A stretch of DNA of 22,281 bases from the NCBI GenBank assembly GCA_050330975.1, contig JBHJHK010000303.1, forward strand, positions 1 through 22,281, read 5' to 3'. This DNA is from JBHJHK01 sp050330975 (GTDB taxonomy: Bacteria; Pseudomonadota; Gammaproteobacteria; Competibacterales; Competibacteraceae). Below the pieces are notes generated by a model. The model saw only the letters and a list, made by a program, of their open reading frames with translations, searched no databases and was not told the DNA's origin. This document shows positions 14,868 through 22,268 of the stretch, in pieces (the first letter of the stretch is position 1; each line of letters opens with the position of its first letter). The position numbers and the translations under genes were made by a program.

Positions 14868-15170
14868 CTACAGTTGTTCGCGGTGGATAGCCGTCACCAC
14901 GGCGTCGATCTCACACCCCAGGTATTGTTCGATCTTGGCCAGCGCCCGTTGGTTGATGTTGCGGTCCAAAGAGACGGCGACGAAGGACCATTGGGCCAAC
15001 TTGTGGTTGTCTTGGTAGGCCGTCTCGCACACCGAGACGTTGGCTTGTTTGCCAAAGCGCTCGCGCAAGCCCGAGATGCGCTGGCGTTTTTCCTTGAGGG
15101 ACTCACAGCCAGGAAGGCGCAATTCGACGACCAGCAGATCGATGATCATGCGCGGTTGAGAGGCGGTCAT
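14868..15170 (-). CDS. DUF503 family protein (YlxP-like)
   Basis: This is a small conserved protein of 100 residues and unknown molecular function. Family features are the N-terminal beta strand IIDLLVVELRLPGCESLKEKR, the NVSVCETAYQDNHKLAQWSFVAVS core, and the closing IEQYLGCEIDAVV. In many bacteria DUF503 genes sit near the nusA-infB-rbfA translation cluster, but here the gene stands alone, convergent with mtfA and downstream of a protein kinase gene. The ATG at 15168-15170 has only a weak ribosome-binding site. Confidence 0.85.
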   Translation of the reverse strand: MTASQPRMIIDLLVVELRLPGCESLKEKRQRISGLRERFGKQANVSVCETAYQDNHKLAQWSFVAVSLDRNINQRALAKIEQYLGCEIDAVVTAIHREQL

Positions 15171-15197
15171 GGGAAAATCCAGGGTCGCTGGCGGGGG

Positions 15198-15256
15198 ATG
15201 CTGGGATTATGATGAAGACACACCACCCGTGGCAAGGGCTGCCACCTCCCCAGCAT
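15198..15256. other. Nested inverted repeats between the kinase and DUF503 genes
   Basis: An outer 8-bp pair, ATGCTGGG (15198-15205) and CCCAGCAT (15249-15256), encloses a tight hairpin, GTGGCA-agggc-TGCCAC (15229-15245). The structure lies in the 119-base spacer after the kinase stop and before DUF503, on the shared minus-strand transcript if there is one. It could be a weak terminator for the kinase or a structured leader for DUF503. No T-tract is present. Confidence 0.35.
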
Positions 15257-15289
15257 GGGCCTCGATCCATCTGGCTCGCCCCCCTGGGG

Positions 15290-16177
15290 TCAATGGCGCC
15301 GACGGTACCAGGGCCCTGGGGAATGTCCCCCTTGGGCTAGCTTGTGGGTGGCGGCGAGACAGGTGGCGGCGTCAAAGCGGTCGGCGGGGTCCTTGGCCAA
15401 GAGGCCATCGATCAGGGGTTGGAGGTGAACCAAGGCCCTGGGCAGTCTGGGGATGGGCGCCTTGACGTGCTGTAGGGCCAGTTCCCGGGGATGGGCACCC
15501 ATGAAGGGGGGCCGACGAGTGAGGAGTTCGAACAGGATGACCCCCAGGGCGTAGAGGTCGGCTCGACCGTCCACGCAACGGCGTTGCCACTGCTCGGGAC
15601 TGACGTAGCGGGGGCTACCCCAAGAGCGCTCCACCCCCTTGGCGGGGAGCGACACATCTCGTCCCAGGGGAATCGCGCTGCCAAAATCCCCCAGTACTGC
15701 CTCGTCATCGGCGGTGAACAGCACGTTGCGGGGCTCGAGGTCGCGGTGGACAAAACCCCGGTGGTGGACGTAGTGCAGCGCGGTGGCCAGGTCTCCCACG
15801 AGGGCCAGGGCGGCCTTGGGGGTCAAAGGGCGAGATAGCTGTTTGAGGCGGCGGCGCAGTGTTCCCCCCGGCAAGTACTCCAGGGTCAGGTAGTTGCCAA
15901 AGGCACAGGAACCGGCGTCGAACAGCTTGACTACCCGGGGGTGGGCGAGTTGGCCGAGGATGACGGCCTCCAGGAGGGGCCTGTCGGGCTCTTCGGGAGG
16001 ATGGTGGAGGACCTTGAGGGCCACTGGACGCTGGAGGGAATGTTGTACCGCCAGGTACACCGTGGCCATGCCCCCGCGCCCGAGTTCGCGACAGATTTGG
16101 TAGCCCGGAAGGTGGAGTCTGGGAAGGGGCGAATTCCAAACGGTTTCTGCAGCATCAACACCAACGAGACGTTCCAT
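15290..16177 (-). CDS. Soluble Hanks-type Ser/Thr protein kinase with altered catalytic loop
   Basis: This is a cytoplasmic protein kinase of about 295 residues, essentially only the kinase domain and without a membrane segment or PASTA-type sensor. Visible features are the Gly-rich loop LGRGGMATVYLA (about 32-43), ATP-binding Lys55 in VALKV, helix-C Glu70, catalytic Asp146 in HRDLEPRN, metal-binding Asn151, and DFG at 164-166. SPEQ and the DLYALGVILFELLT helix also fit. In the catalytic loop the usual Lys of HRDLKPxN is Glu (a GAG codon), which is rare and could lower activity. The start at 16177 has AGG seven bases upstream; ATG at 16183 and TTG at 16228 are alternatives. No phosphatase partner is nearby. 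Confidence 0.87.
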   Translation of the reverse strand: MERLVGVDAAETVWNSPLPRLHLPGYQICRELGRGGMATVYLAVQHSLQRPVALKVLHHPPEEPDRPLLEAVILGQLAHPRVVKLFDAGSCAFGNYLTLEYLPGGTLRRRLKQLSRPLTPKAALALVGDLATALHYVHHRGFVHRDLEPRNVLFTADDEAVLGDFGSAIPLGRDVSLPAKGVERSWGSPRYVSPEQWQRRCVDGRADLYALGVILFELLTRRPPFMGAHPRELALQHVKAPIPRLPRALVHLQPLIDGLLAKDPADRFDAATCLAATHKLAQGGHSPGPWYRRRH

Positions 16178-16411
16178 CGTCATACCTAAAGTTGTTGGGC
16201 AATCGTCCGCCCGCCATGGCTGCACCAACGGGTATGCTGCATTATTTTGTGCCAGGGATACTTGGAACCGAGCACCCCGCGGTGATTGGGGCTAGGCGGC
16301 GATGTGTTCCATTCAAACTAGCACAGGTTTTGCCGGTGTTCCCTGTGACCCAGTACACATTTTTTGGGTGATGTATTTAGCTTTTCCTAGAGGTATTTTC
16401 GCATTCCAGAC
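16178..16411. other. Kinase leader region, no gene seen
   Basis: This stretch lies between the kinase start and the tandem terminators of the predicted small RNA. No open frame with a ribosome-binding site and no strong promoter were recognised. The kinase promoter must lie here unless the kinase is expressed by read-through of the upstream terminators. Confidence 0.4.
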
Positions 16412-16442
16412 AAAAAAAACGGTCGAGACTTGGTCTCGACCG
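16412..16442 (-). terminator. Strong intrinsic terminator (second of two)
   Basis: A perfect 10-bp stem, CGGTCGAGAC (16420-16429) with GTCTCGACCG (16433-16442), has a 3-base loop and is followed on the minus strand by eight T residues (16412-16419). It lies upstream of the kinase and points leftward, so it ends a minus-strand transcript that starts to its right. Confidence 0.92.
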
Positions 16443-16445
16443 ATG

Positions 16446-16471
16446 AAAAAGGGAGCATAAGTTTTGCTCCC
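16446..16471 (-). terminator. First tandem intrinsic terminator, with competing antiterminator helix
   Basis: GGGAGCA and TGCTCCC (16465-16471 and 16451-16457 as read on the minus strand) form a 7-bp stem around a 7-base loop. Five T residues (16446-16450) follow. Part of the ascending arm can instead pair upstream with 16500-16506, giving an alternative structure without this terminator. Confidence 0.7.
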
Positions 16472-16562
16472 GGGGGAGAGTCCTGCACTCAATGCAAAGG
16501 CAAAACACCATTGAAACTTGGAGAGCGATGGCGGTAGCTGATCCGCGTTTCAATGGTTATGG

Positions 16563-16591
16563 ACTATACATAACTTCGACAAAGGCGACAA
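16563..16591 (-). promoter_or_regulatory. Sigma70-type promoter of the predicted small RNA
   Basis: On the minus strand, TTGTCG (16586-16591) and TATAGT (16563-16568) are separated by exactly 17 bases. The -10 matches five of six consensus positions. The predicted start, near 16557, falls at the first base of a perfect 10-bp stem, as expected for a stable RNA. Confidence 0.72.
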
Positions 16592-16637
16592 GCTTGCCCA
16601 AAGATCTATACGAAAATTTTACTAAAATGTAACTTAC

Positions 16638-16672
16638 GCCCCAGCTCAGCCCTGGGGGCGTCGAGCTGGGGC
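16638..16672. other. 10-bp inverted repeat upstream of the FKBP gene
   Basis: GCCCCAGCTC (16638-16647) and GAGCTGGGGC (16663-16672) are perfect inverted copies. A competing pairing, CGCCCCAG with CTGGGGGCG inside the same segment, is also possible. The element lies between the small-RNA promoter and the FKBP start, which are divergently oriented. It may be a leader structure of the FKBP mRNA or an operator. Confidence 0.4.
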
Positions 16673-16781
16673 CATTCCCGCGTTGGAGCCAAGGCCGTTT
16701 AGTGTTAGCGTTGACGCTCCCTCAGGCGGGGTCTGCCCTCCGCCTTCTCGATTCTCATCCACGACCCAACGAGACCAACTG

Positions 16782-17513
16782 ATGATCCATCGCCACCTCG
16801 GACTCGGCTTGTGCGCCTTGGTCTTCGCCACGAGCCCCCTCCTCGCCCAAGACACCCAAGACGCCGCCCCCGACACGGCAGCCACTGGCGGCGACGCCAT
16901 GACCCCCGACCAGCGCTTTAGCTACATGGTAGGTATGGAAGTGGGCCGGTCCCTCCAGCAACTGAATTCCGACATCGACGTCGACGCCTTGACCCAAGCC
17001 ATCAAAGACGTCTTGAGTGGGGCCGAGCCCAAGCTCTCGGAGGCCGAAGTCGCCCAGCTCAAGCAGGCCTTTGTCGCCCAACGGCAACAGCAAGCCCAGG
17101 TCCAGGCCCAAACCCAAGCGACGGAGAACCGCCGCGCCGGGGATGAATTCCTGACTGCCAACGCCGAAAAGGAAGAAGTTCAGACCACAGAATCGGGGTT
17201 GCAGTACATCGTCGTCGCCCAGGGGGAGGGGGAGCGCCCCGAGTCCACGGACACCGTGCGGGTCCACTACCGCGGCACCTTGTTGGACGGCACCGAGTTC
17301 GACAGCTCCTACGCCCGGGGCCAGCCGGCGGAATTTCCCGTCAATCAGGTGATTCCCGGTTGGACTGAGGCTTTGCAATTGATGCCCGTGGGCAGCACCT
17401 ACAAGCTGTTTATCCCCTCCGATCTGGCCTATGGCCCCCGGGGTGTGGGGGATCGCATTGCGCCCAACTCCACCTTGATCTTCGACGTCGAACTGCTGGA
17501 TATCGTCGAGTAG
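16782..17513 (+). CDS. Periplasmic FKBP-type peptidyl-prolyl isomerase (FkpA/Mip type)
   Basis: This is a prolyl cis-trans isomerase and likely periplasmic folding factor, 243 residues. A signal peptide covers about 1-22 (LCALVFATSPLLAQ, cleaved near A-Q). Residues about 40-130 form the N-terminal helical dimerisation domain of FkpA/Mip (SYMVGMEVGRSLQQ, then a Gln-rich long helix). Residues about 148-243 are the FKBP catalytic domain: TESGLQYIVV, VRVHYRGTLLDGTEFDSSY, VIPGWTEALQLM, and YGPRGVGDRIAPNSTLIFDVELL. The ATG at 16782 is chosen because it starts a proper signal peptide; the frame extends upstream to 16683 without one. The gene ends convergently with the EamA gene. Confidence 0.93.
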   Translation: MIHRHLGLGLCALVFATSPLLAQDTQDAAPDTAATGGDAMTPDQRFSYMVGMEVGRSLQQLNSDIDVDALTQAIKDVLSGAEPKLSEAEVAQLKQAFVAQRQQQAQVQAQTQATENRRAGDEFLTANAEKEEVQTTESGLQYIVVAQGEGERPESTDTVRVHYRGTLLDGTEFDSSYARGQPAEFPVNQVIPGWTEALQLMPVGSTYKLFIPSDLAYGPRGVGDRIAPNSTLIFDVELLDIVE

Positions 17514-17522
17514 TGGGCAATC

Positions 17523-17541
17523 CGGGGGCTCGCAGCCCCCG
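17523..17541. terminator. Hairpin between the convergent FKBP and EamA genes
   Basis: CGGGGGCT (17523-17530) and AGCCCCCG (17534-17541) form a perfect 8-bp stem with a 3-base loop in the 42-base gap between two convergent stops. It is placed as a bidirectional terminator but lacks a clear T-tract. Confidence 0.5.
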
Positions 17542-17555
17542 CTAGTCCCCAGCGG

Positions 17556-18530
17556 TTAAGGAGCTTTACCCACCGCCGTCGGCGATTCGCGCCGCGGCCA
17601 GCAGAATTCCACCACCACGGCCCCGCAGATGATGGCCATGGCCCACAGTTGGATACCGGTCACCCCCTGCTGCAACAGACCCACGGCCAAGCCGGTGGCG
17701 ATGATGGGCTTGAGAAAAAACAAATAACTCCCCCGGGTGATATCCGGCACCGCCGCCAGGCCACCGATCCACAGCCATTGGGTGATGGTGGTATTCCACA
17801 GGGCCAACGCCACCAGGGCGGTCACTTGCTCGGGGGGGCGCTGGGTCAAGGTGGCCGGGTTCACCCATATTCCCCACGCCAGCCCCACCACCAGCCATAG
17901 TCCCAAGGCGCCCAGGAACAAGGTGATGGCGGTGATGCGAAGGGCGCCGTACTGCCCGATGATGGGCCGTACCAACACCGTAAAGGCGGCCACCAAAGCG
18001 GCACAGCCGGTGGCCAGCAACACCCCCACCAGACTCTGGGTGGAGCCCGCCAAGCGGGCCAGGTAGCCATCGGTGATGAGCAGCGCCACCCCGAGGACGG
18101 CGGCGGCCCCGGTCAACAGCTTGGCCGGCGCAGGCCACTGTTGGCTGACGGCGGCGTTGACCAGGGCGACAAAGATGGGGATGGTGGTCACCAAAATCGC
18201 CACTTGGGGCACCGTGGCGAAGTCCAAGGACCAGTGGAACAGCAAATAGCCCCCGGTGACCCCCAACAGCGACAACCCCACCAAGGCGGCAAACCGCTCC
18301 CGCAACGGCGTCCATAGGTCGCGGCTAGCCGGCACCAGCAATGCGATGACTACCAGCCCCAACCCCCCCAGCAAAAATCGCCACACCGACTGCTCTGGAC
18401 CGCTGACGCCGGTGAGGACGGCGACGAACTCGCTGGAGGCGTGGCCCAATACCCCCAACATCACCGCGCCGTAGGCCAGCCCCGGGGAGCGGTAGAGGAT
18501 GGGGGCAACGGCGGATCCAGGGGCGGTCAC
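17556..18530 (-). CDS. EamA/DMT-superfamily transporter
   Basis: This inner-membrane permease of 324 residues has about ten predicted helices in two EamA repeats, the standard RhaT/EamA drug/metabolite transporter layout. Visible segments include FLLGGLGLVVIALLV, LVGLSLLGVTGGYLLFHWSL, a FATVPQVAILVTTIPIFVALV block typical of the first EamA repeat, and a second-repeat GSYLFFLKPIIATGLAVGLL. The substrate is not predictable. The GTG at 18530 overlaps the stop of the upstream hydrolase as GTGA, with GGGAG seven bases before it. The two are therefore translationally coupled. A frame extending to 18743 only mirrors the hydrolase gene and is not used. Confidence 0.88.
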   Translation of the reverse strand: MTAPGSAVAPILYRSPGLAYGAVMLGVLGHASSEFVAVLTGVSGPEQSVWRFLLGGLGLVVIALLVPASRDLWTPLRERFAALVGLSLLGVTGGYLLFHWSLDFATVPQVAILVTTIPIFVALVNAAVSQQWPAPAKLLTGAAAVLGVALLITDGYLARLAGSTQSLVGVLLATGCAALVAAFTVLVRPIIGQYGALRITAITLFLGALGLWLVVGLAWGIWVNPATLTQRPPEQVTALVALALWNTTITQWLWIGGLAAVPDITRGSYLFFLKPIIATGLAVGLLQQGVTGIQLWAMAIICGAVVVEFCWPRRESPTAVGKAP

Positions 18531-19336
18531 AACTGGGCTCCCGAGAGATTTAGCAGGATATCCACCAGGGCCTGGGGCCGCTCCAGGGGCACCATATGGG
18601 CGGCATCCACCAGGTCGACCCGAGACACCTGGGGCAGACGGCGGCACTGGTCGGCCACCACCTCCCGGTCGAGGAACAAGCCATCCCGCAGGCCCGTGAC
18701 CACCGTCACCGGCGCGGTGAAGCGCTCCAGGGGCAGATCCCAATCGGCGTCACGGCTATCCTTGAGGAGGCGATAGGCCCCGTCGCCGGCGGCCAGGGGT
18801 TGATAGGGGGCTGTGGTGAGGAATTCGGCTCTGTGCTCGGCGAGCCAGGCGTCGTTGAACAGCAACATGCCGTAGAGGTCCCGCACCAATTGCAACCCCC
18901 CCACCTCGGCACAGCGCACCAGGGCGTCGTTGATCCAGGCCAGACGGGGCCCGGGCTGGCGCAGGGTATTGATGAGGACCAGTTGCTCGGCTGTGGCGCC
19001 ACCGAGCCAGGCCCTGGCGGCGAACAAACCGCCGATGGACAGTCCCACCAGCACCGGGCGCGGCGGCGCCACAGCGGTGAGGAGCCGCTGGGCATCGGCG
19101 ATGGCGGTCACCGCCCCCAGGGACACCTCGGGGGCCCAGCGGGTGTGGGCTTGGCCTCGGTAGTTCCAGCTCAAGGTGCCGCACCCCGCCTGGCGCAGGG
19201 GGGGGGCAATGGTGGACTCCCAGTGGTTGAGGTCCCCCGTGAGGGCGTTGAAGAACACAAAAGTGACTCCGGAAGACTCCGGGGGGGCGTATTGATAGGC
19301 CAAGGCGTTGGCGTCGTCCAGGGACAGCTGATCCAA
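18527..19336 (-). CDS. Alpha/beta hydrolase
   Basis: This is a soluble alpha/beta-fold hydrolase, about 269 residues. The nucleophile elbow is GLSIGG (Ser100), the acid is probably Asp218 in GLRDGLF, and the base is His247 in DAAHMVPLE, so the triad is complete. The oxyanion segment looks like FFNALTGDLNHWE, and WNYRGQAHT matches the RGxG-like strand of the family. The substrate is unknown. The start chosen is TTG at 19336 because GGGAGAG lies six bases upstream; an upstream TTG at 19378 is the alternative. It shares a GTGA overlap with the EamA transporter, suggesting the two proteins act on related small molecules, which is inference. Confidence 0.83.
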   Translation of the reverse strand: MDQLSLDDANALAYQYAPPESSGVTFVFFNALTGDLNHWESTIAPPLRQAGCGTLSWNYRGQAHTRWAPEVSLGAVTAIADAQRLLTAVAPPRPVLVGLSIGGLFAARAWLGGATAEQLVLINTLRQPGPRLAWINDALVRCAEVGGLQLVRDLYGMLLFNDAWLAEHRAEFLTTAPYQPLAAGDGAYRLLKDSRDADWDLPLERFTAPVTVVTGLRDGLFLDREVVADQCRRLPQVSRVDLVDAAHMVPLERPQALVDILLNLSGAQL

Positions 19337-19454
19337 GGTGTTCTCTCCCACTCGGTGGTTTTGTGGTCGTTGGCTCAAAAGGCAGTTGGCCGCCCACAGC
19401 CTCGGGGGCGGTATCCACCTCCCAAGGCCTCAAAGCCTCAATGAAGGGTGACCG

Positions 19455-20114
19455 TTAGCTCGCCGCCACGGCGACGCCCACGGGGCAGCTGACGCCGGTG
19501 CCCCCCAGCCCGCAGTAGCCGTTGGGGTTCTTGGCCAGGTACTGCTGGTGGTAGCCCTCGGCGTAGTAAAACGTCGGCGCCGGGCGGATTTCCGTGGTGA
19601 TCTCGCCGCGCTTGGCGCGGTTGAGGGCCCCTTGGTAGGCCGCGCGGCTGGCGTCGGCGAGCTCGGCTTGGCGGTCGGTGTAGGTGTAGAGGGCCGAGCG
19701 GTACTGGGTGCCCACGTCATTCCCCTGGCGCATCCCCTGGGTGGGGTCGTGACCCTCCCAGAACACCTTGAGGAGGGTTTCAAAGTCTATGACCTTGGGA
19801 TCGAAGACCACCAGCACCGCCTCGGTGTGGCCGGTCATGCCACTGCACGCCTCTTCGTAGGTGGGGTTGGGGGTGTGGCCGCCGGCGTAGCCCACGGCGG
19901 TGGTGTACACGCCCTCGAGGCGCCAAAACAACCGCTCGGCGCCCCAAAAGCACCCCAGGCCAAACACCACTTGCTCCATGCCCTCGGGAAAGGGGGGTTT
20001 GAGGGGGTGGCCGTTGACGTGGTGGGCATTGGGCACCGGCATCGGCTCGTCGCGCCCCGGCAGGGCTTGGTCGGCGGTGGGCAGCTCGCGTTTTTTCTCG
20101 CGCCATAGCAACAT
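19455..20114 (-). CDS. msrA: Peptide-methionine (S)-S-oxide reductase
   Basis: MsrA repairs oxidised methionine (S-sulfoxide form) in proteins and free amino acid using thioredoxin. The protein is 219 residues, close to E. coli MsrA, with the ~45-residue N-terminal extension seen in that group. The catalytic cysteine is Cys55 in GCFWGAE. Substrate-binding blocks are VGYAGGHTPNPTYEEACSGMTGH and the EGHDPTQGMRQGNDVGTQYRS region. Resolving cysteines Cys201 and Cys210 sit in the Gly-rich tail GYCGLGGTGVSCPVG. The ATG at 20112-20114 has AGGAG with seven-base spacing. The gene is divergent from the ABC exporter and lies upstream of the hydrolase/EamA pair on the same strand. Confidence 0.96.
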   Translation of the reverse strand: MLLWREKKRELPTADQALPGRDEPMPVPNAHHVNGHPLKPPFPEGMEQVVFGLGCFWGAERLFWRLEGVYTTAVGYAGGHTPNPTYEEACSGMTGHTEAVLVVFDPKVIDFETLLKVFWEGHDPTQGMRQGNDVGTQYRSALYTYTDRQAELADASRAAYQGALNRAKRGEITTEIRPAPTFYYAEGYHQQYLAKNPNGYCGLGGTGVSCPVGVAVAAS

Positions 20115-20240
20115 GTCAGATCTCCTGGCTCACGGGCCCCCACCCAAAGAGGCGGGGGCGGTATTGGGTTTAACTGATGGCGACGCCCCGGGCTTTCAAG
20201 CGCTGGGACCGGCGGCGGCGCTGCTTTGACAAGGAATTCC

Positions 20241-22124
20241 ATGGCCCCACTTTCCAAGGCTTCCGCCTCGGCGTCGAGTTTTAACGCCCTGGGGCGGCTG
20301 TTGCGCTACGCCCGCCAAGACCGTCCCCAGGTGGTGCGGGCCACGGCGTATTCCGTGGCCAACAAGTTGTTTGACATCGCCCCGGAAATCCTCATTGGCA
20401 TCGCCATCGACGTGGTGGTCAACCGCGAGGCGTCGTTTCTGGCCCACCTGGGGCTCGCCGATCCCCTCCAGCAAATCTACGCCCTGGGGGTGTTGACCTT
20501 TTTGATCTGGGCGGGAGAATCGCTGTTCGAGTACCTCTACGCCATCGAATGGCGCAACCTGGCCCAGACCCTCCAGCACCGCCTGCGCCTGGATGCCTAC
20601 GGCCACGTCCAGCGGCTGGACATCGGCTTCTTCGAAGAGCGCAGCACTGGGGACTTAGTGGCGGTGCTCAACGACGACATCAATCAGTTGGAACGCTTTT
20701 TAGACGGCGGTGCCAACAGTTTGATCCAGGTGGCCACCTCGGTGGTGGCGGTGGGGGGGGTATTTTTTATCCTCTCGCCCCTGTTGACCTTGTTGGCCTT
20801 TACCCCGGTGCCGGTGATCATCATCGGGGCCTTTTACTTCCAGCGCCGGGCCACGCCCTTGTACCGCCAGGTGCGGGAGCGGGCGGGGGCCCTGGGGGCG
20901 CGCCTCAACAACAACTTGTCCGGGATTGCCACCATCAAAGCCTTTACCGCCGAGGACCACGAGCTGGCTCGGTTGCGGGCCGACAGCGAGGCCTACTGCC
21001 GGGCCAACGCCAAAGCCATCGCCGTGAGTTCGGCCTTCAACCCGTTGATACGCATGGCGGTCCTGGCGGGATTTTTGTGCACGTTTACCGTGGGGGGCTA
21101 TTTGACCCTCCAAGGCGAGCTCAACGTGGGGGCGTATGGTCTGCTGGTGTTCCTCACCCAACGGCTGTTGTGGCCCTTGACCGACCTGGCCCAGACGGTG
21201 GATCTGTTCGAGCGGGCCATGGCCTCCACCCGGCGGATCTTGGATCTGTTGGCCCTGCCCGCAGCCCCCGAGGGGCGTTTGCCGAACCCGGGATCGCCGA
21301 GCACGGGCGACGCCGGTCCGACCCCGACGAATTCGAATCACCAGACCACCCACCAGACCCCTCACCAGACCACGTTGGCCTTCCGGGAGGTGACCTTTGG
21401 CTACGACCCCGAGCGACCGGTGCTGAGGGAGGTGAGCTTTACCGTGCCCCAGGGCCACACGGTGGCCTTGGTGGGGCAGACCGGCTCGGGGAAGACCACG
21501 GTGATCAAGCTGTTGTTGGGGTTTTACCAGCCCCAACACGGGGAGGTCATCATCGACGGCCAGCCTTTGGAGCACTGGCCCCGGGTCGAGTTGCGCCAGC
21601 GGTTGGGATTGGTGAGCCAAGAGGTGTATTTATTCCAGGGGACGGTGGCGGAGAACATCGCCTACGGTCGCCCCGGGGCCCCCCAGGCCGACATCGAAGC
21701 CGCCGCCCGGGCCGCCGAGGCCCACGGCTTTATAGCCGCCCTACCCCGGGGCTATGACACCTGGGTGGGGGAGCGGGGCCAGAAGCTCTCCGGGGGCCAG
21801 CGCCAGCGCATTGGCCTGGCCCGGGCGCTCCTCAAAGATCCCCCTATTTTATTGCTGGACGAAGCCACCTCGGCGGTGGACAACGAGACCGAAGCCGCCA
21901 TCCAGCGGGCCCTGACCCGGGCCACCCAGGGGCGCACCACGGTGATGATCGCCCATCGCCTGTCCACGGTGGTCCACGCCGACGAGATTTTGCTCATGGA
22001 AGACGGCCGGATCGTCGAGCGGGGCGACCATCGATCCCTGTTGGACCGCGGGGGGCGCTACAGCGCCCTGTGGCGAGTGCAAACCGGCACCGCCGTCCCC
22101 GAGATGCGCCGGGTGGTGCCTTGA
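20241..22124 (+). CDS. ABC exporter, fused permease and ATPase (MsbA/MDR type)
   Basis: This is a 627-residue half-transporter predicted to work as a homodimer in the inner membrane. The N-terminal six-helix ABC type-I exporter domain spans about 20-340, with the coupling segment LDIGFFEERSTGDLVAVLNDD. The ATPase domain (about 380-610) has Walker A GQTGSGKTT (about 412-420), a Q-loop in LVSQEVYLF, signature LSGGQ (516-520), Walker B ILLLDE (536-541) and switch His572 in IAHRLS. All catalytic residues are present. An unusual Thr/Gln/His-rich linker (NHQTTHQTPHQTT) joins the two domains. The ATG at 20241 has AGGA five bases upstream and replaces a TTG at 20226. The substrate cannot be told; lipid or drug export is typical. 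Confidence 0.93.
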   Translation: MAPLSKASASASSFNALGRLLRYARQDRPQVVRATAYSVANKLFDIAPEILIGIAIDVVVNREASFLAHLGLADPLQQIYALGVLTFLIWAGESLFEYLYAIEWRNLAQTLQHRLRLDAYGHVQRLDIGFFEERSTGDLVAVLNDDINQLERFLDGGANSLIQVATSVVAVGGVFFILSPLLTLLAFTPVPVIIIGAFYFQRRATPLYRQVRERAGALGARLNNNLSGIATIKAFTAEDHELARLRADSEAYCRANAKAIAVSSAFNPLIRMAVLAGFLCTFTVGGYLTLQGELNVGAYGLLVFLTQRLLWPLTDLAQTVDLFERAMASTRRILDLLALPAAPEGRLPNPGSPSTGDAGPTPTNSNHQTTHQTPHQTTLAFREVTFGYDPERPVLREVSFTVPQGHTVALVGQTGSGKTTVIKLLLGFYQPQHGEVIIDGQPLEHWPRVELRQRLGLVSQEVYLFQGTVAENIAYGRPGAPQADIEAAARAAEAHGFIAALPRGYDTWVGERGQKLSGGQRQRIGLARALLKDPPILLLDEATSAVDNETEAAIQRALTRATQGRTTVMIAHRLSTVVHADEILLMEDGRIVERGDHRSLLDRGGRYSALWRVQTGTAVPEMRRVVP

Positions 22125-22209
22125 TGTCGGCAAAGCCCACCGAGAAGCGCCGATAGAACCCGGCCCCCAAACGCCCCTCGAAGCCCCCCCTTTTATAGCG
22201 TGCGGCTCC

Positions 22210-22268
22210 CACCCCCGACCAAGTCACCCCTCTCCTGCACCATCGGGGCGGGAGAGGGGCCGGGGGTG
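22210..22268. repeat. Nested palindromic (REP-like) element after the ABC exporter gene
   Basis: Outer arms CACCCCCG (22210-22217) and CGGGGGTG (22261-22268) enclose inner arms CCCCTCTCC (22227-22235) and GGAGAGGGG (22251-22259). The motif resembles the C/G-rich dispersed intergenic repeats of many proteobacteria. It may also stop transcription from the ABC gene. The element may continue beyond the window. Confidence 0.6.

Larger units (their letters stand above)
16412..16557 (-). ncRNA. Predicted structured small RNA or attenuated leader, family not recognised
   Basis: A promoter at 16563-16591 predicts a start near 16557. From there the RNA opens with a perfect 10-bp stem (CCATTGAAAC with GTTTCAATGG, 16547-16556 and 16508-16517). 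The stem contains an adjacent inner GCGG/CCGC helix (16543-16546, 16531-16534). A TGCA hairpin follows (16484-16496), then hairpin GGGAGCA/TGCTCCC with a T5 tract, then a second terminator. GTTTTGC (16506-16500) can also pair with GCAAAAC (16467-16461), which would destroy the first terminator hairpin. No open frame with a ribosome-binding site was seen in it. It does not resemble 6S, SRP or tmRNA, or the riboswitch classes considered. It could act as a free RNA or as a leader of the kinase gene. Confidence 0.6.

Noticed and set aside
16230..16280. Sigma54-like motif (TGGCAC...TGCA) upstream of the kinase
   Set aside because: The distance between the GG and GC elements is 11 bases rather than the required 10.
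16412..16557. Assignment of the small RNA to 6S, SRP, tmRNA or the CsrB/RsmY group
   Set aside because: No long bulged hairpin, SRP tetraloop region or tRNA-like end is present. GGA motifs are too few for a CsrA/RsmA sponge.
18596..19444. A 282-codon plus-strand open frame opposite the alpha/beta hydrolase
   Set aside because: The minus strand encodes a complete hydrolase triad and couples to the next gene; the antisense product is Gly/Gln-rich with no known family.
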